A stretch of 64,000 nt of DNA. Source: Firm-04 sp045627405. Its GTDB lineage: Bacteria; Bacillota; Clostridia; Oscillospirales; Ruminococcaceae. Below are positions 1-7,922 of this stretch, piece by piece. Location: positions 1 to 64,000 of the forward strand of contig JAZQNP010000013.1 of assembly GCA_045627405.1 (NCBI GenBank), written 5' to 3'. A program made the translations under genes and the position numbers. A model generated the notes under the pieces. The model saw only the letters and a program-made list of their open reading frames with translations, was not told the DNA's origin and made no database searches. Position 1 is the stretch's first letter, and every line of letters starts with the position of its first letter.

Positions 1-1
1 C

Positions 2-133
2 GTGCTGATGGGCGTCGTCTCCAAGAAGATGGAATTTGACGAATCTGTGTGGCAGGACGCACTGAACGCCTGTGTGCCGGAGAAATTCATCGAGATGAAC
101 CGCAAGGCATTCGCGCTCGGCAGAAACGCATAA
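2..133 (+). CDS. iorB: Indolepyruvate ferredoxin oxidoreductase beta subunit, 3' end
   Basis: Only the last 43 codons are visible; the gene starts before the window. The tail (VPEKFIEMNRKAFALGRNA) has the look of the C-terminus of the gamma-domain subunit of indolepyruvate:ferredoxin oxidoreductase. That enzyme oxidatively decarboxylates aryl-pyruvates to aryl-acetyl-CoA with ferredoxin as acceptor. The assignment is strengthened by context: an aryl-acid CoA ligase follows after 58 bases and an ACT protein after that, which is the usual ior-paaK-ACT arrangement in anaerobic Firmicutes. The call rests on this short tail and the neighbours, so it is an inference. Confidence 0.7.
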   Translation: MLMGVVSKKMEFDESVWQDALNACVPEKFIEMNRKAFALGRNA

Positions 134-191
134 AGTCCCCCCCCGCAGCGATTGCTGCAATATATATAAACGAAAACAGGAGGATTACCCA

Positions 192-1499
192 ATGGCAAAC
201 TACTGGCATGAGGACATCGAAACGATGGACTACGCAGACATGAAGAAGCTGCAAAGCGAGCGGCTCGTGAAGCAGGTAAAGCATGTCTGGGACAATGTCC
301 CCTATTACCGCAACCTGATGGAGCAGAAGGGCGTGACACCGGATGACATCCGGTCGGTGGACGATCTGCACAAGCTGCCGTTCATCAGCAAGGCAGACCT
401 GCGCGACGCATATCCTTATGGGCTGCTGGCAAAGCCGCTTTCGGAGTGTGTGCGCATTCAGTCCACATCGGGAACAACCGGCAGACGTGTTGTCGCATTT
501 TATACGCAGCACGATATTGATCTCTGGGAGGATTGCTGTGCACGCGCAGTCGTAGCGGCAGGCGGAACCAAGGATGATGTCTGTCAGGTCTGTTACGGCT
601 ACGGTCTGTTCACCGGCGGTCCGGGACTGAACGGCGGATCGCACAAAGTTGGCTGTCTGACACTGCCGATGTCCTCGGGCAACACGGAGCGTCAGATTCA
701 GTTCATGCGGGATCTTGGCTCAACAATTCTCTGCTGCACGCCGTCATACGCTGCATACATCGGAGAAACCCTACACGACATGGGCTTCACAACCGACGAC
801 ATTAAGCTGAAAGCAGGCATCTTCGGAGCAGAGCCGTGGACCGAAGAAATACGCCGTTCCATTGAGAAATCTCTTGGCATCAAGGCATATGATATTTACG
901 GGCTGACAGAGACATCCGGTCCCGGCGTCTCCTTTGAGTGCTGCGAACAGACCGGTATGCACATCAACGAGGATCACTTCATTCCGGAGATCATTGATCC
1001 GGAAACCGGAGAGGTACTTCCGGACGGAACTGTCGGCGAGCTGGTATTCACATCCATCACAAAAGAGGCATTCCCGCTGCTGCGTTACCGCACACGCGAT
1101 CTCTGCAAACTGACACGCGGCACCTGCTCCTGCGGCAGAACGCTCATCAAAATGTGCAAGCCGATGGGCAGAAGTGACGACATGCTGATCATCCGCGGTG
1201 TCAATGTATTCCCGTCGCAGATCGAGACCGTGCTGATCGAGCAGGGCTACACGCCGAACTATCTGATTGAAGTGGATCGCGTGAACAATTCCGACACACT
1301 GGATGTCAGCGTAGAGATGAGCGCAGAGCAGTTCTCGGATCAGATCAAGGACATTCAGGACAAGGAAAAAGAGCTTGCCGCCGCGATGAAGACGATGCTC
1401 GGCATCAATCCGAAGGTACATCTGGTATCTCCGAAGACGATCACGCGCAGCGAGGGCAAAGCCGTTCGCGTCATCGACCGCCGCAAGCTGCATGACTGA
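192..1499 (+). CDS. paaK: Phenylacetate-CoA ligase family protein
   Basis: A 435-residue adenylate-forming enzyme, expected to activate phenylacetate or another aryl acid with ATP and CoA in the cytoplasm. The AMP-binding P-loop SGTTGR is at residues 93-98 and the YGLTE motif at about 236-240. The C-terminal part (MGRSDDMLIIRGVNVFPSQ) is the AMP-binding C domain typical of PaaK. Length fits the family. An AGGAGG lies 8 bases before the ATG. With iorB upstream and an ACT protein downstream it probably works in reversible aryl-pyruvate to aryl-acetate metabolism, generating ATP when run toward the free acid. The exact substrate cannot be read from the sequence. Confidence 0.92.
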   Translation: MANYWHEDIETMDYADMKKLQSERLVKQVKHVWDNVPYYRNLMEQKGVTPDDIRSVDDLHKLPFISKADLRDAYPYGLLAKPLSECVRIQSTSGTTGRRVVAFYTQHDIDLWEDCCARAVVAAGGTKDDVCQVCYGYGLFTGGPGLNGGSHKVGCLTLPMSSGNTERQIQFMRDLGSTILCCTPSYAAYIGETLHDMGFTTDDIKLKAGIFGAEPWTEEIRRSIEKSLGIKAYDIYGLTETSGPGVSFECCEQTGMHINEDHFIPEIIDPETGEVLPDGTVGELVFTSITKEAFPLLRYRTRDLCKLTRGTCSCGRTLIKMCKPMGRSDDMLIIRGVNVFPSQIETVLIEQGYTPNYLIEVDRVNNSDTLDVSVEMSAEQFSDQIKDIQDKEKELAAAMKTMLGINPKVHLVSPKTITRSEGKAVRVIDRRKLHD

Positions 1500-1532
1500 A
1501 CCGCAGCACATTGAGAAAAGGAGGATATGACC

Positions 1533-1967
1533 ATGGCAAACATCAAACAGATCTCGATTTTTGTGGAGAACCATCCCGGAAAGCTCGCAGAAGCCGCAAA
1601 GCTGCTGAGCGATGCAGGCATTGACATGCGTTCGCTGAGTCTTGCAGACACGCGGGATTTCGGCATTCTGCGGCTGATTGTAAACAAACCTGACGAAGCG
1701 TGTACGCTTCTGCGGGAGAACGGTTGGATCTTCAAGGTAAATTCGGTGATCGGCGTCAAGGTACCGGACAGACCGGGCGGACTGACCGAGGTGCTGAATG
1801 TGCTGAATGAGGCAAATGTCAACGTCGAGTACATGTATGCCTTTGTAAACCGCAAGGAGACGCGTGCAGACGTGATCTTCCGTGTATCGGACGAGGACCG
1901 CTGCATTTCGATGCTCAAAGCGCGCGGGATTGAAATTCTGACAGCGGAGGAAGCATACAGTGGCTGA
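1533..1967 (+). CDS. Tandem ACT-domain protein
   Basis: A 144-residue protein made of two ACT-type halves, roughly 3-68 and 70-142. The first begins KQISIFVENHPGKLAEAAKLL; the second contains VPDRPGGLTEVLNVLNEANV. ACT pairs bind amino acids as allosteric sensors. No catalytic domain is present, so it is probably a free-standing amino-acid sensor. It follows paaK by 33 bases in the same operon, as seen in other anaerobes. An ATG six bases upstream is only 2 bases from the AGGAGG (1519-1524), so I chose the ATG at 1533, which has an 8-base spacer. The regulated partner is unknown; the neighbouring ligase or oxidoreductase is a guess. Confidence 0.9.
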   Translation: MANIKQISIFVENHPGKLAEAAKLLSDAGIDMRSLSLADTRDFGILRLIVNKPDEACTLLRENGWIFKVNSVIGVKVPDRPGGLTEVLNVLNEANVNVEYMYAFVNRKETRADVIFRVSDEDRCISMLKARGIEILTAEEAYSG

Positions 1968-2015
1968 CTGTGCGGAGCGCATTGAATAAAAATGCCAAAA
2001 ATATCGCAGATGCAC

Positions 2016-2044
2016 TTGACATTTGTGCAAAAAATGTGTATAAT
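2016..2044 (+). promoter_or_regulatory. Consensus sigma-A promoter for the zinc-ribbon gene
   Basis: TTGACA (2016-2021), a 17-base spacer and TATAAT (2039-2044) match the vegetative consensus exactly. It lies about 90 bases before the ATG at 2134, downstream of the ACT gene, so the small protein is transcribed independently of the paaK operon. Confidence 0.88.
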
Positions 2045-2133
2045 AAACTTACAGGCAAAAGAAAGCGGCGGACATCCGCTGCAAGAAATATCAGAGTGAA
2101 AGAGAGACTTTCACAGCGAATGGAGTGTGTTTC

Positions 2134-2574
2134 ATGGGCATCTTTGATAAAGTCGGTGACGTCAGCCGCGGCGTAGGAGAAAAGTTCTCCAATGTCTCCG
2201 AGGTGAACAATCTCAAACGGAAGATTCTCTATGAAGAGGAGCGAATCGTTGAGATTTTTGCAGATCTCGGAAAAAAGTATTATAAGAATCCGGATGAGGA
2301 TCCGGCGGTATTCCGTGCATTGTGCGAAGACATAGACGCACGCCGCCGCCGCATCAAGAAAATGAAATTTGAATTGAATACACTCCGCGGACTGAAAATG
2401 TGCCCGAAGTGCGACGCAGAGAATAATGAGAAAAATATTTTCTGCGGTGTATGCGGCGCACGGCTTCCGGATCCGGAGGATGAAGATTTCACCTCGCTGG
2501 AAGAGAACGATTACTATACAGAGACGAGCAATCAGTTCTTCAATGCCGACAGTACAGGCAATATCGGAATCTGA
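2134..2574 (+). CDS. Small zinc-ribbon protein with helical N-terminus
   Basis: A 146-residue soluble protein. Residues 1-85 are charged and helix-prone, suggesting a coiled coil (MGIFDKVGDVSRGVGEKF start). A double-CxxC zinc ribbon follows at about 89-110 (CPKCDAENN, then FCGVCGARLPD). The tail is acidic. I do not recognise a named family or function; zinc-ribbon ends of this kind often mediate protein contacts. The ATG at 2134 is preceded by GGAG at 2122-2125, whereas a GTG three codons earlier has no ribosome site. It is monocistronic, with its own consensus promoter upstream and a strong terminator directly after the stop. Confidence 0.8.
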   Translation: MGIFDKVGDVSRGVGEKFSNVSEVNNLKRKILYEEERIVEIFADLGKKYYKNPDEDPAVFRALCEDIDARRRRIKKMKFELNTLRGLKMCPKCDAENNEKNIFCGVCGARLPDPEDEDFTSLEENDYYTETSNQFFNADSTGNIGI

Positions 2575-2587
2575 TACAAAAATCAAA

Positions 2588-2622
2588 CGCGCCTATGCGT
2601 AACAGCATAGGCGCGTATTTTT
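2588..2622. terminator. Bidirectional intrinsic terminator
   Basis: An 11-bp perfect stem (CGCGCCTATGC at 2588-2598 with its complement at 2605-2615) encloses a 6-base loop. T-rich sequence follows on the plus side and A-rich sequence precedes it. It sits between two convergent genes and can serve both. Confidence 0.9.
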
Positions 2623-3784
2623 ATCCGACCGGCTGCGGCACCGGGTCAAGCACACCGGGAACTTTCAGGTCATATCCATTGACCTCAATCACAGCTTCAT
2701 CGAGGTCGATGACCATACAATGTCTGCCGTTGACCTCTTCAATATGGACTTTATTTTTTGCCTCATTCTTAACATTGACGACAATTTCAGGTGTCCGGAT
2801 GACAGTTTTGGGGGCGACGAGACGTTCCGGTTTGAGGGTCGATTCAACATGTTCTTCAAAGACCTTTTCGGTATCGACGAGTTTTTCCTCCGGGACGCCG
2901 GCAGCGGCGAGCATTCTGTGAAGGATTCTGCCTGTCACCTCAGTGGGGGCATCATCGGTTTTATTTTTCGCTACGATCTCATTGAGCTTCTCGTTGACCG
3001 TAGTCACGGTTTCGTAGGTCAGATCGTCACCGAGCAGCGAATCCAATACCTGCTTCATGCCGACCTGATCGTCCTCAATGGTCGATTCAACATCACATTC
3101 GAGGAATTCGCCGACAAGTTTCTCGTTCGGAGAATTGGGCGTTTTTGTGTAATAGAGAACGTGATGGACATCGGTCGCGCGGTCGGAAAAAACGGGAAAA
3201 AAGATGCCGTCCATAGGAGCTTTGCTGATGACAGCATTTTGATTTTCCTGCCGCAGAATCTCATCATCAAACTGATTATAGGCAAGCATGCTCTCGGTTT
3301 TTGCTACGGGACAAAGAGCCGCAACAAGGTAACGGAAAACCTGATCGGAAGCATCCTCGTCAAATTCATCCATTTTATTTTTCCGCGGCGGGTCATACTG
3401 ACAAAAGGCAGCGATGACGGCATAGGGTGAATCGGAATCGAGCGTTTCAGCGAGCTTTCCGAGGAATTGGAGGGCAACGTCCTCTTGTTTGAGTTCAGAT
3501 TTGAGCACGGCAGAGAGGAACGTCTGTGCGCCGTCGTCACCGTATGCACTGTTGCGGAACGGCAGCTCAGAGCTTTGTTTTCCGAGGTTGACGTTCAGCA
3601 CTTTTTTCATCGTTTCAAAGAGAATCTGACTTTCGGCGGAGGGAATCTGCGACGCATCGCGGAGACAGACGCCGCGGACGGTGCGCTGACTGTCAATGAA
3701 CGCCGTCAAAACGCGGTTCATGGTAAAATACTTTGCTTCGGGATGAAAATGGTTGCGGATCTCGCTCAGTTCCTTACGGTTCAT
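2621..3784 (-). CDS. DUF4317 family protein
   Basis: A 387-residue cytoplasmic protein beginning MNRKELSEIRNHFHPE, the typical opening of the DUF4317 family, which is widespread in Clostridia and without known function. No membrane segment or catalytic motif is evident. The C-terminal third is rich in valine and charged residues (VIRTPEIVVNVKNEAKNK, then HCMVIDLDEAVIEVNGYDL). An in-frame ATG 27 bases upstream overlaps the only good ribosome site, so I start at 3784, where the family alignment begins. It sits alone between two terminators, so it is probably monocistronic. Confidence 0.85.
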   Translation of the reverse strand: MNRKELSEIRNHFHPEAKYFTMNRVLTAFIDSQRTVRGVCLRDASQIPSAESQILFETMKKVLNVNLGKQSSELPFRNSAYGDDGAQTFLSAVLKSELKQEDVALQFLGKLAETLDSDSPYAVIAAFCQYDPPRKNKMDEFDEDASDQVFRYLVAALCPVAKTESMLAYNQFDDEILRQENQNAVISKAPMDGIFFPVFSDRATDVHHVLYYTKTPNSPNEKLVGEFLECDVESTIEDDQVGMKQVLDSLLGDDLTYETVTTVNEKLNEIVAKNKTDDAPTEVTGRILHRMLAAAGVPEEKLVDTEKVFEEHVESTLKPERLVAPKTVIRTPEIVVNVKNEAKNKVHIEEVNGRHCMVIDLDEAVIEVNGYDLKVPGVLDPVPQPVG

Positions 3785-3811
3785 ATCAGAAGAAAACTCC
3801 TTTCTCAGCAT

Positions 3812-3843
3812 AAAAAAACCGCCGCAAAGAGAACCGGCGGCGG
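3812..3843 (-). terminator. Intrinsic terminator after the DUF1858 gene
   Basis: On the minus strand a 7-bp GC stem (3837-3843 pairing with 3819-3825) is followed by seven T's (3812-3818). It separates the DUF1858 gene from the DUF4317 gene downstream. Confidence 0.85.
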
Positions 3844-3852
3844 CCTTTCGAC

Positions 3853-4050
3853 TTACTGTGCCATATGCGCGTTGAGCTTACTGACAACCTCGTCCGCAGA
3901 GATGCCGTGAACCATGCAGGCTTCTTCAAGGGACTCCCCGCGGGAAGCAGGACAGCCGAGGCAATGCATGCCCATTTCAAGGAAGAACGGTGCAGTAGAA
4001 GGATCGGCATCGAGAATATCACCGATAATGGTATCCTTGGTAATTTCCAT
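3853..4050 (-). CDS. DUF1858 domain protein
   Basis: A 65-residue protein, MEITKDTIIGDILDADPSTA and onward, matching the short DUF1858 fold often annotated as a hydrid-cluster-associated redox disulfide protein. The C-L-G-C motif at about residues 30-33 (MHCLGCPAS) is the expected redox or metal site. The family is found alone or as an N-terminal domain of redox proteins; its exact role is not established. GGAG lies 7 bases before the ATG at 4050; an upstream in-frame ATG lacks one. Terminators flank it on both sides. Confidence 0.85.
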   Translation of the reverse strand: MEITKDTIIGDILDADPSTAPFFLEMGMHCLGCPASRGESLEEACMVHGISADEVVSKLNAHMAQ

Positions 4051-4072
4051 AGAGACACTCCTTTCAGGAAAC

Positions 4073-4107
4073 AAAAAGCGGAGTACAAGCGTCTGCCTGC
4101 ACTCCGC
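4073..4107 (-). terminator. Intrinsic terminator after the zinc-ribbon gene
   Basis: GCGGAGT (minus strand, 4101-4107) pairs with ACTCCGC (4078-4084) and five T's follow (4073-4077). It ends transcription of the gene at 4120-4398. Confidence 0.8.
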
Positions 4108-4119
4108 TCAGGTAACAAA

Positions 4120-4398
4120 TTACTCCTGGGTCTTCATCTGAGCATAGCAGTCGCTGCAATACACAGGGCGATCCTCACGCGGACGGAAAGGCACTTTTGC
4201 CTCTTTGCCGCAGCTCGCACAAGTAGCTTCAAAATACTCACGCTCGGACTTACCGGCATTCTTTCTTGCATCGCGGCAAGACTTACACTTCTTGGGGTCA
4301 TTTGCGAAGCCTTTTTCAGCATAAAATTCCTGCTCGCCGGCGGTGAATACGAACTCCTGTCCGCACTCATTGCATACTAAGGTTCTGTCTTCGTACAT
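4120..4398 (-). CDS. Zinc-ribbon domain protein
   Basis: A 92-residue protein with three cysteine pairs. CNECGQ lies near the start (about residues 9-12), CKSC at 38-41, CASCGK at 60-63 and CSDC at about 81-84. This is the layout of the probable zinc-ribbon family common in Clostridia and Ruminococcaceae. Two metal sites are likely. Function is unknown; nucleic-acid or protein binding is plausible but unproven. The ATG at 4398 is preceded by GAGG. It is followed by its own terminator. Confidence 0.85.
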   Translation of the reverse strand: MYEDRTLVCNECGQEFVFTAGEQEFYAEKGFANDPKKCKSCRDARKNAGKSEREYFEATCASCGKEAKVPFRPREDRPVYCSDCYAQMKTQE

Positions 4399-4635
4399 GT
4401 GGATTTTCCTCGATTCTTAAAATTTGGACCTCGGTCGGATTCAAACCACCACAGTTGCTGTTCATCGCCTGCGGGCAATGCCCTCGAAGCGAAAGCGGAA
4501 TGCAGGTAAATGCTTCGCACGCGCTGGGAGAAATGCTGCCGGGTCATGGAATTTTCGGCGTAGAGAGCCGCGCCGAGATCGGCTTGTGCAGTGATAACCG
4601 GACTGCCCGGACAGGGACACGCGGTTCTGCGCGCA
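4399..4635. other. Intergenic segment, no secure feature
   Basis: 237 bases between the zinc-ribbon start and the end of the sigma-factor gene. A short T-arm-like hairpin (minus strand, about 4432-4449) and an open minus-strand frame are present. No complete tRNA fold, ribosome site or terminator can be supported. Confidence 0.5.
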
Positions 4636-5253
4636 TCACTGCTGCTGTCCGTCAGAGGGAATCTGACTGCTCCGGACAGCGCGGAGTTTGCGTCGGGCGC
4701 GCTGAATGGCGTTATCGACGCTTTTGCGGGAAATGCGGAGACGCTGTGCAATTTCCTCATAGGAGGAGCCGCCGGCGAGCAAGCAAAGGATTTCCCATTC
4801 CCGTTTGCTCAGCACATCGTTCAACTGCGCATGGAATTCGGAATCCAGCTCTTTTTGAAGGAGCAGTTGTTCCGGGGAGTCGTGAGAATCGGCAGGCAGC
4901 ACGTCCGGAGAAAGATCCGGATCATCCAAAGAGACGACAGGAAAGCCGTGATTTGGGTAAAGCCTGCGCATCACGTCCGACATCCGGTTACGCATGCAAA
5001 CAGCGACATATGTGCGAAAGGCAGCACCGCGATCGGGTTCAAAGCGCAAAGCAGCGGCAAGCAGCTCAATCAAGCCCTCTTGGGTAAGATCCTCAACATC
5101 GGCATAGTTTGCCGTATAGCGGCGCGCCATGCGTTCAGCGAGGGGCTGATAGCGTCTCAGCAGGACAGAAAGAGCCAGCGGCTGCATTGTGAACCGCGCA
5201 ATCAGTGCCTCATCGGAAAGCGTCTGCAAATCGCCATCATGAATCTCGCTCAT
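4636..5253 (-). CDS. RNA polymerase sigma-70 family factor, SigH-like
   Basis: A 205-residue sigma factor. Region 2 with DVEDLTQEGLIELL lies at about 51-64, and the region 4 helix-turn-helix with SYEEIAQRLRISRKSVDNAI at about 168-187. The region 4 sequence and size resemble the Spo0H/SigH group, which in spore formers directs early post-exponential and sporulation genes; this is family knowledge, not shown here. An in-frame extension reaches 5475, but AAGGAGG directly before the ATG at 5253 fixes the start. A consensus promoter lies about 110 bases upstream. Target promoters were not identified in the window. Confidence 0.85.
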   Translation of the reverse strand: MSEIHDGDLQTLSDEALIARFTMQPLALSVLLRRYQPLAERMARRYTANYADVEDLTQEGLIELLAAALRFEPDRGAAFRTYVAVCMRNRMSDVMRRLYPNHGFPVVSLDDPDLSPDVLPADSHDSPEQLLLQKELDSEFHAQLNDVLSKREWEILCLLAGGSSYEEIAQRLRISRKSVDNAIQRARRKLRAVRSSQIPSDGQQQ

Positions 5254-5361
5254 AACAGCCTCCTTACAGACACTAGGGTGAGCGCGACTGTCGCGGATGC
5301 GGCAGCGAATATCACATCGGCACAGCCACAGAACCGGCAGTGCAGAAACGTGAACACTATA

Positions 5362-5390
5362 ACTATAAACGAAAAGCGCGGTTTTGTCAA
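5362..5390 (-). promoter_or_regulatory. Sigma-A promoter of the SigH-like gene
   Basis: On the minus strand TTGACA (5385-5390), a 17-base spacer and TATAGT (5362-5367). The leader to the ATG is about 105 bases and contains a small GCGACAGTCGC palindrome. Confidence 0.88.
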
Positions 5391-5475
5391 GTGTTTTTGC
5401 GGAAATTAGCAAAACAGCCTGATGAAACCGGCGTTTTGACCAGTTTCGGGCGATGCTTTTTAGGCATATCGCCAC

Positions 5476-6045
5476 TCATTCGGCAGAGAGAAACAGGTTT
5501 CTTCCGTCACGAAAGAGATTTCCGCCGTGAGAGTCGATGGTCACGAGGAGCGGGAATCTGTCAAGGGTGAGCCTTTTGACGGATTCACAGCCAAGATCCT
5601 CATACGCAATGACCTCGCACGCAGTAATATGCGCAGCAGCAAGCGCACCGGCACCGCCGACCGCACAAAAATAAACAGCGTGATTGCGGATAATCGCGTC
5701 ACAGACTTCCTGTTTGCGTCCTCCTTTTCCGATCATCGCAAGCAGACCGGCATCGAGGAGCATCGGCGCATAGGGATCCATTCTGCCGGAGGTCGTCGGT
5801 CCGCACGCCCCGATGGGACGACCGGGCGGCGCAGCAGTCGGACCCGCGTAGTAGATCACTGCATCACGCAGCGGAAAAGGAAGCGCATCGGGTCCCTGTT
5901 CGCGCATCGCAGCAGTGAGCCGTTTGTGTGCGGCATCGCGGGAAGTGTAGACCGTACCGGACAGAATCACCCGATCGCCGGCGTGCAGACGCTGCTGCGT
6001 CCGCACGACCTCCGGCAGATCGGATACATGCAGTACATATTCCAT
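5476..6045 (-). CDS. fumB: Fe-S class I fumarate hydratase beta subunit
   Basis: A 189-residue protein matching the C-terminal (beta) half of class I fumarase / L-tartrate dehydratase, which hydrates fumarate to malate together with an Fe-S alpha subunit. The signature GPTTSGRMDPYAP is at about residues 82-94, with GKGG near 107 and the conserved GGAGALAA near 131. Its ATG overlaps the stop of the DivIVA-like gene (TGATG), implying translational coupling. No alpha subunit lies beside it, which is unusual, since alpha and beta are normally adjacent or fused. The symbol follows family usage; tartrate dehydratase beta is the alternative. Confidence 0.85.
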   Translation of the reverse strand: MEYVLHVSDLPEVVRTQQRLHAGDRVILSGTVYTSRDAAHKRLTAAMREQGPDALPFPLRDAVIYYAGPTAAPPGRPIGACGPTTSGRMDPYAPMLLDAGLLAMIGKGGRKQEVCDAIIRNHAVYFCAVGGAGALAAAHITACEVIAYEDLGCESVKRLTLDRFPLLVTIDSHGGNLFRDGRNLFLSAE

Positions 6046-7490
6046 CAGAGGTTCCAGCCGTCGCTGCTGCCTGCGAGCTCCGCAAGGTCATCGACATTGA
6101 AATCGCCGTCGGCTTTCTCGCCATTCTTCGAGGATTTGCCGAACTTGGAAGCGACATCATCGAAGCTGTCGAAAGTAGGAATATCGTCCTCATCATTGAT
6201 GGTCGAACGCGCATCAATGATCACGGACTTCGCCTCTGTGAGTCTGCTGTTGGCCTGGCTGGACAGGTTTTCGAGTACGAGAGAAATCTCGTTGAACTTC
6301 TTGGAAACGCTGTCAATCTCGCTGCGCAGGAGTGCGCGGACTGTTCTGGCAGTTTCGGTCGTCGTCTTGGTACGCTTTTCGACATCTTCAATAGAAGCAC
6401 GGACAGATTCTTCTGCGTCAGCAACGGTCTTGACGGCTTTTGCATCGGCATCATTGAGCTTCTGTTCTGCCTCGGTATTGGCGTTCTGAATCGTTGCGTC
6501 TGCCTGAGCATTTGCAGCAGCGATGGTCTGCTCTGCCTGAGCGTTTGCATCCGCAATGGTCTGCGCCGCTTTTGCATTCGCATCATCAATTGTCTGCTTT
6601 GCCTGTGCATCGGCATCAGCGATACGCTGGTCTGCCTTCTTCTTGGCTTCGGTAGCGACTTTCTTCGCAGTCATCTGTGCTTCCATGAAGAGCGCGCTCA
6701 TATCAAGGCTCGGATCGGATGCACCGTTTTCTTGGAGATCTTCGACCTGCTGTTTGAGCGATTCGATTTCACGGTCTTTTTCAGCGATTGAGCTGCTCTG
6801 TTCGGAGAGCATCGCCTCGTACTCAGCGAGCTTTTGGAGATCCGCCTCACTGGATAGACCTGCCTGCTCCGCCATCATAGCATTTTTGGCATCGAGCTCG
6901 GAACGCAGCGCGGTAATTTCGCTGTCGGAAGCAGTGACCTTTGCTTGCAGAGCTTCGAACTGAGCGGAAACCTCTTCGGAAACCGAACCGGAAGCACCGG
7001 CGATGGAAGCAGCAGCAAGGTCATTGCGCAGCGTCGCATTATCCTCATTGAGGGTATTGATCGTCGCTTCGAGCTGTGTGATTCTATCATTGGTTTCGCT
7101 TGCCTCATCCTGTGCAAGCTGCAACTCGGCGCGCGCCGCTTCAAGATCGGCTTTGGTATCGGTCAACTCCTGCTGAACGGCAGTCAGTGCCTCAGAGGAT
7201 GCGCCGCCGCCCTCGACAACAGGACGCTTTTCAAGTTCCTCCTGTGCAGCGCGGAGCTGGTTCTTGGTTGTACCGAGTTCACCGCGGAGGTGCAAAATCT
7301 CAGCCTCAAATTCCTGCTGCTTGGCTTCGTCCATGCCGCCGCCGGACTCTGCGCGCTTTTTGAGATTATCGTTTTCCTCTTGAAGCGCATAGATTTGGGA
7401 ATTGAGCTCATCCACATAGGAAAGCACATCCTCTTTCACAAATCCGTTGCCAATTTTGGTTGTTCTCAATACTGTCGGCTGATCACTCAT
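6045..7490 (-). CDS. DivIVA-like coiled-coil protein
   Basis: A 481-residue, mostly helical protein. Residues 1-45 resemble the DivIVA/GpsB membrane-binding head (GNGFVKEDVLSYVDELNSQI). Long coiled-coil segments follow (about 30-260), then seven 11-residue alanine/asparagine-rich repeats at about 284-360, another helix, and an acidic tail. DivIVA proteins mark curved membrane at poles and septa; that role is inferred from the N-terminus and from the dcw cluster upstream. The upstream in-frame extension to 7676 lacks a ribosome site, while GGAG lies 7 bases before the ATG at 7490. A consensus promoter is about 160 bases upstream. It is translationally coupled to fumB. Confidence 0.8.
   Translation of the reverse strand: MSDQPTVLRTTKIGNGFVKEDVLSYVDELNSQIYALQEENDNLKKRAESGGGMDEAKQQEFEAEILHLRGELGTTKNQLRAAQEELEKRPVVEGGGASSEALTAVQQELTDTKADLEAARAELQLAQDEASETNDRITQLEATINTLNEDNATLRNDLAAASIAGASGSVSEEVSAQFEALQAKVTASDSEITALRSELDAKNAMMAEQAGLSSEADLQKLAEYEAMLSEQSSSIAEKDREIESLKQQVEDLQENGASDPSLDMSALFMEAQMTAKKVATEAKKKADQRIADADAQAKQTIDDANAKAAQTIADANAQAEQTIAAANAQADATIQNANTEAEQKLNDADAKAVKTVADAEESVRASIEDVEKRTKTTTETARTVRALLRSEIDSVSKKFNEISLVLENLSSQANSRLTEAKSVIIDARSTINDEDDIPTFDSFDDVASKFGKSSKNGEKADGDFNVDDLAELAGSSDGWNL
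6411..6641 (-). repeat. Seven tandem 33-bp coding repeats (11-residue units)
   Basis: Within the DivIVA-like gene seven consecutive 11-residue units occur: KKADQRIADAD, AQAKQTIDDAN, AKAAQTIADAN, AQAEQTIAAAN, AQADATIQNAN, TEAEQKLNDAD and AKAVKTVADAE. The strict 11-residue period (hendecads) predicts an almost straight coiled coil or a long amphipathic helix. Confidence 0.9.
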
Positions 7491-7647
7491 AATTTCGCTC
7501 CAATCCTCCGCAAACAAATGAAATAGCATAAGAAGTACAAGATGCAGACATGGTGCATGGCACTGGGGCTCCGCATCGGAACTGCCGTTCGCGGATTCGG
7601 CAGACCATCTGCGGCAGGACACATGCAATCCGGCACTGTACACATAT

Positions 7648-7676
7648 ATGATAGCACATTTCCCGATGATTTGCAA
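7648..7676 (-). promoter_or_regulatory. Sigma-A promoter of the DivIVA-like gene
   Basis: Minus strand TTGCAA (7671-7676), 17-base spacer and TATCAT (7648-7653), about 160 bases before the ATG at 7490. Confidence 0.75.
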
Positions 7677-7871
7677 GGCATCACAATGTAGAATTATCTT
7701 GCTGATTTTCGTGCATTTTCACTATATGCCCCTCACAAAATCAGGAAGAAACGCCGAAAACGAACCAAAAAATCAGTACACAGTAATCCTGCCAGTATAT
7801 TACATGTAGTGTATTACATAAGGAATCCGGAAGCACCCGCCTTGATTGTACACGCGGTATATTTTGGGAGC

Positions 7872-7901
7872 AAAAAAGCCGCCGGAGAAAATTCCGGCGG
7901 C
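7872..7901 (-). terminator. Terminator after ftsZ
   Basis: A 9-bp stem (7893-7901 with 7878-7886), 6-base loop, then six T's on the minus strand. It closes the dcw cluster. Confidence 0.9.
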
Positions 7902-7922
7902 TTCGTTTCAGAGAGCCTGTCC

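Larger units (their letters stand above)
7491..7922. other. Intergenic region between ftsZ and the DivIVA-like gene
   Basis: 432 bases holding the ftsZ terminator (7872-7901) and the DivIVA-like gene's promoter (7648-7676). The stretch 7780-7825 contains a near-repeat of tattacat. I see no additional gene. Confidence 0.7.

Noticed and set aside
771..2030. 419-codon open frame antisense to paaK and the ACT gene
   Set aside because: It lies opposite two clearly recognisable genes, has Cys/His/Arg-rich composition and no family resemblance; it is a GC-driven shadow frame.
4425..4460. T-arm-like hairpin resembling part of a tRNA (minus strand GGTTTGAATCC)
   Set aside because: The stem has a G/G mismatch and no matching acceptor, D-arm or anticodon arm is found at the right distances.
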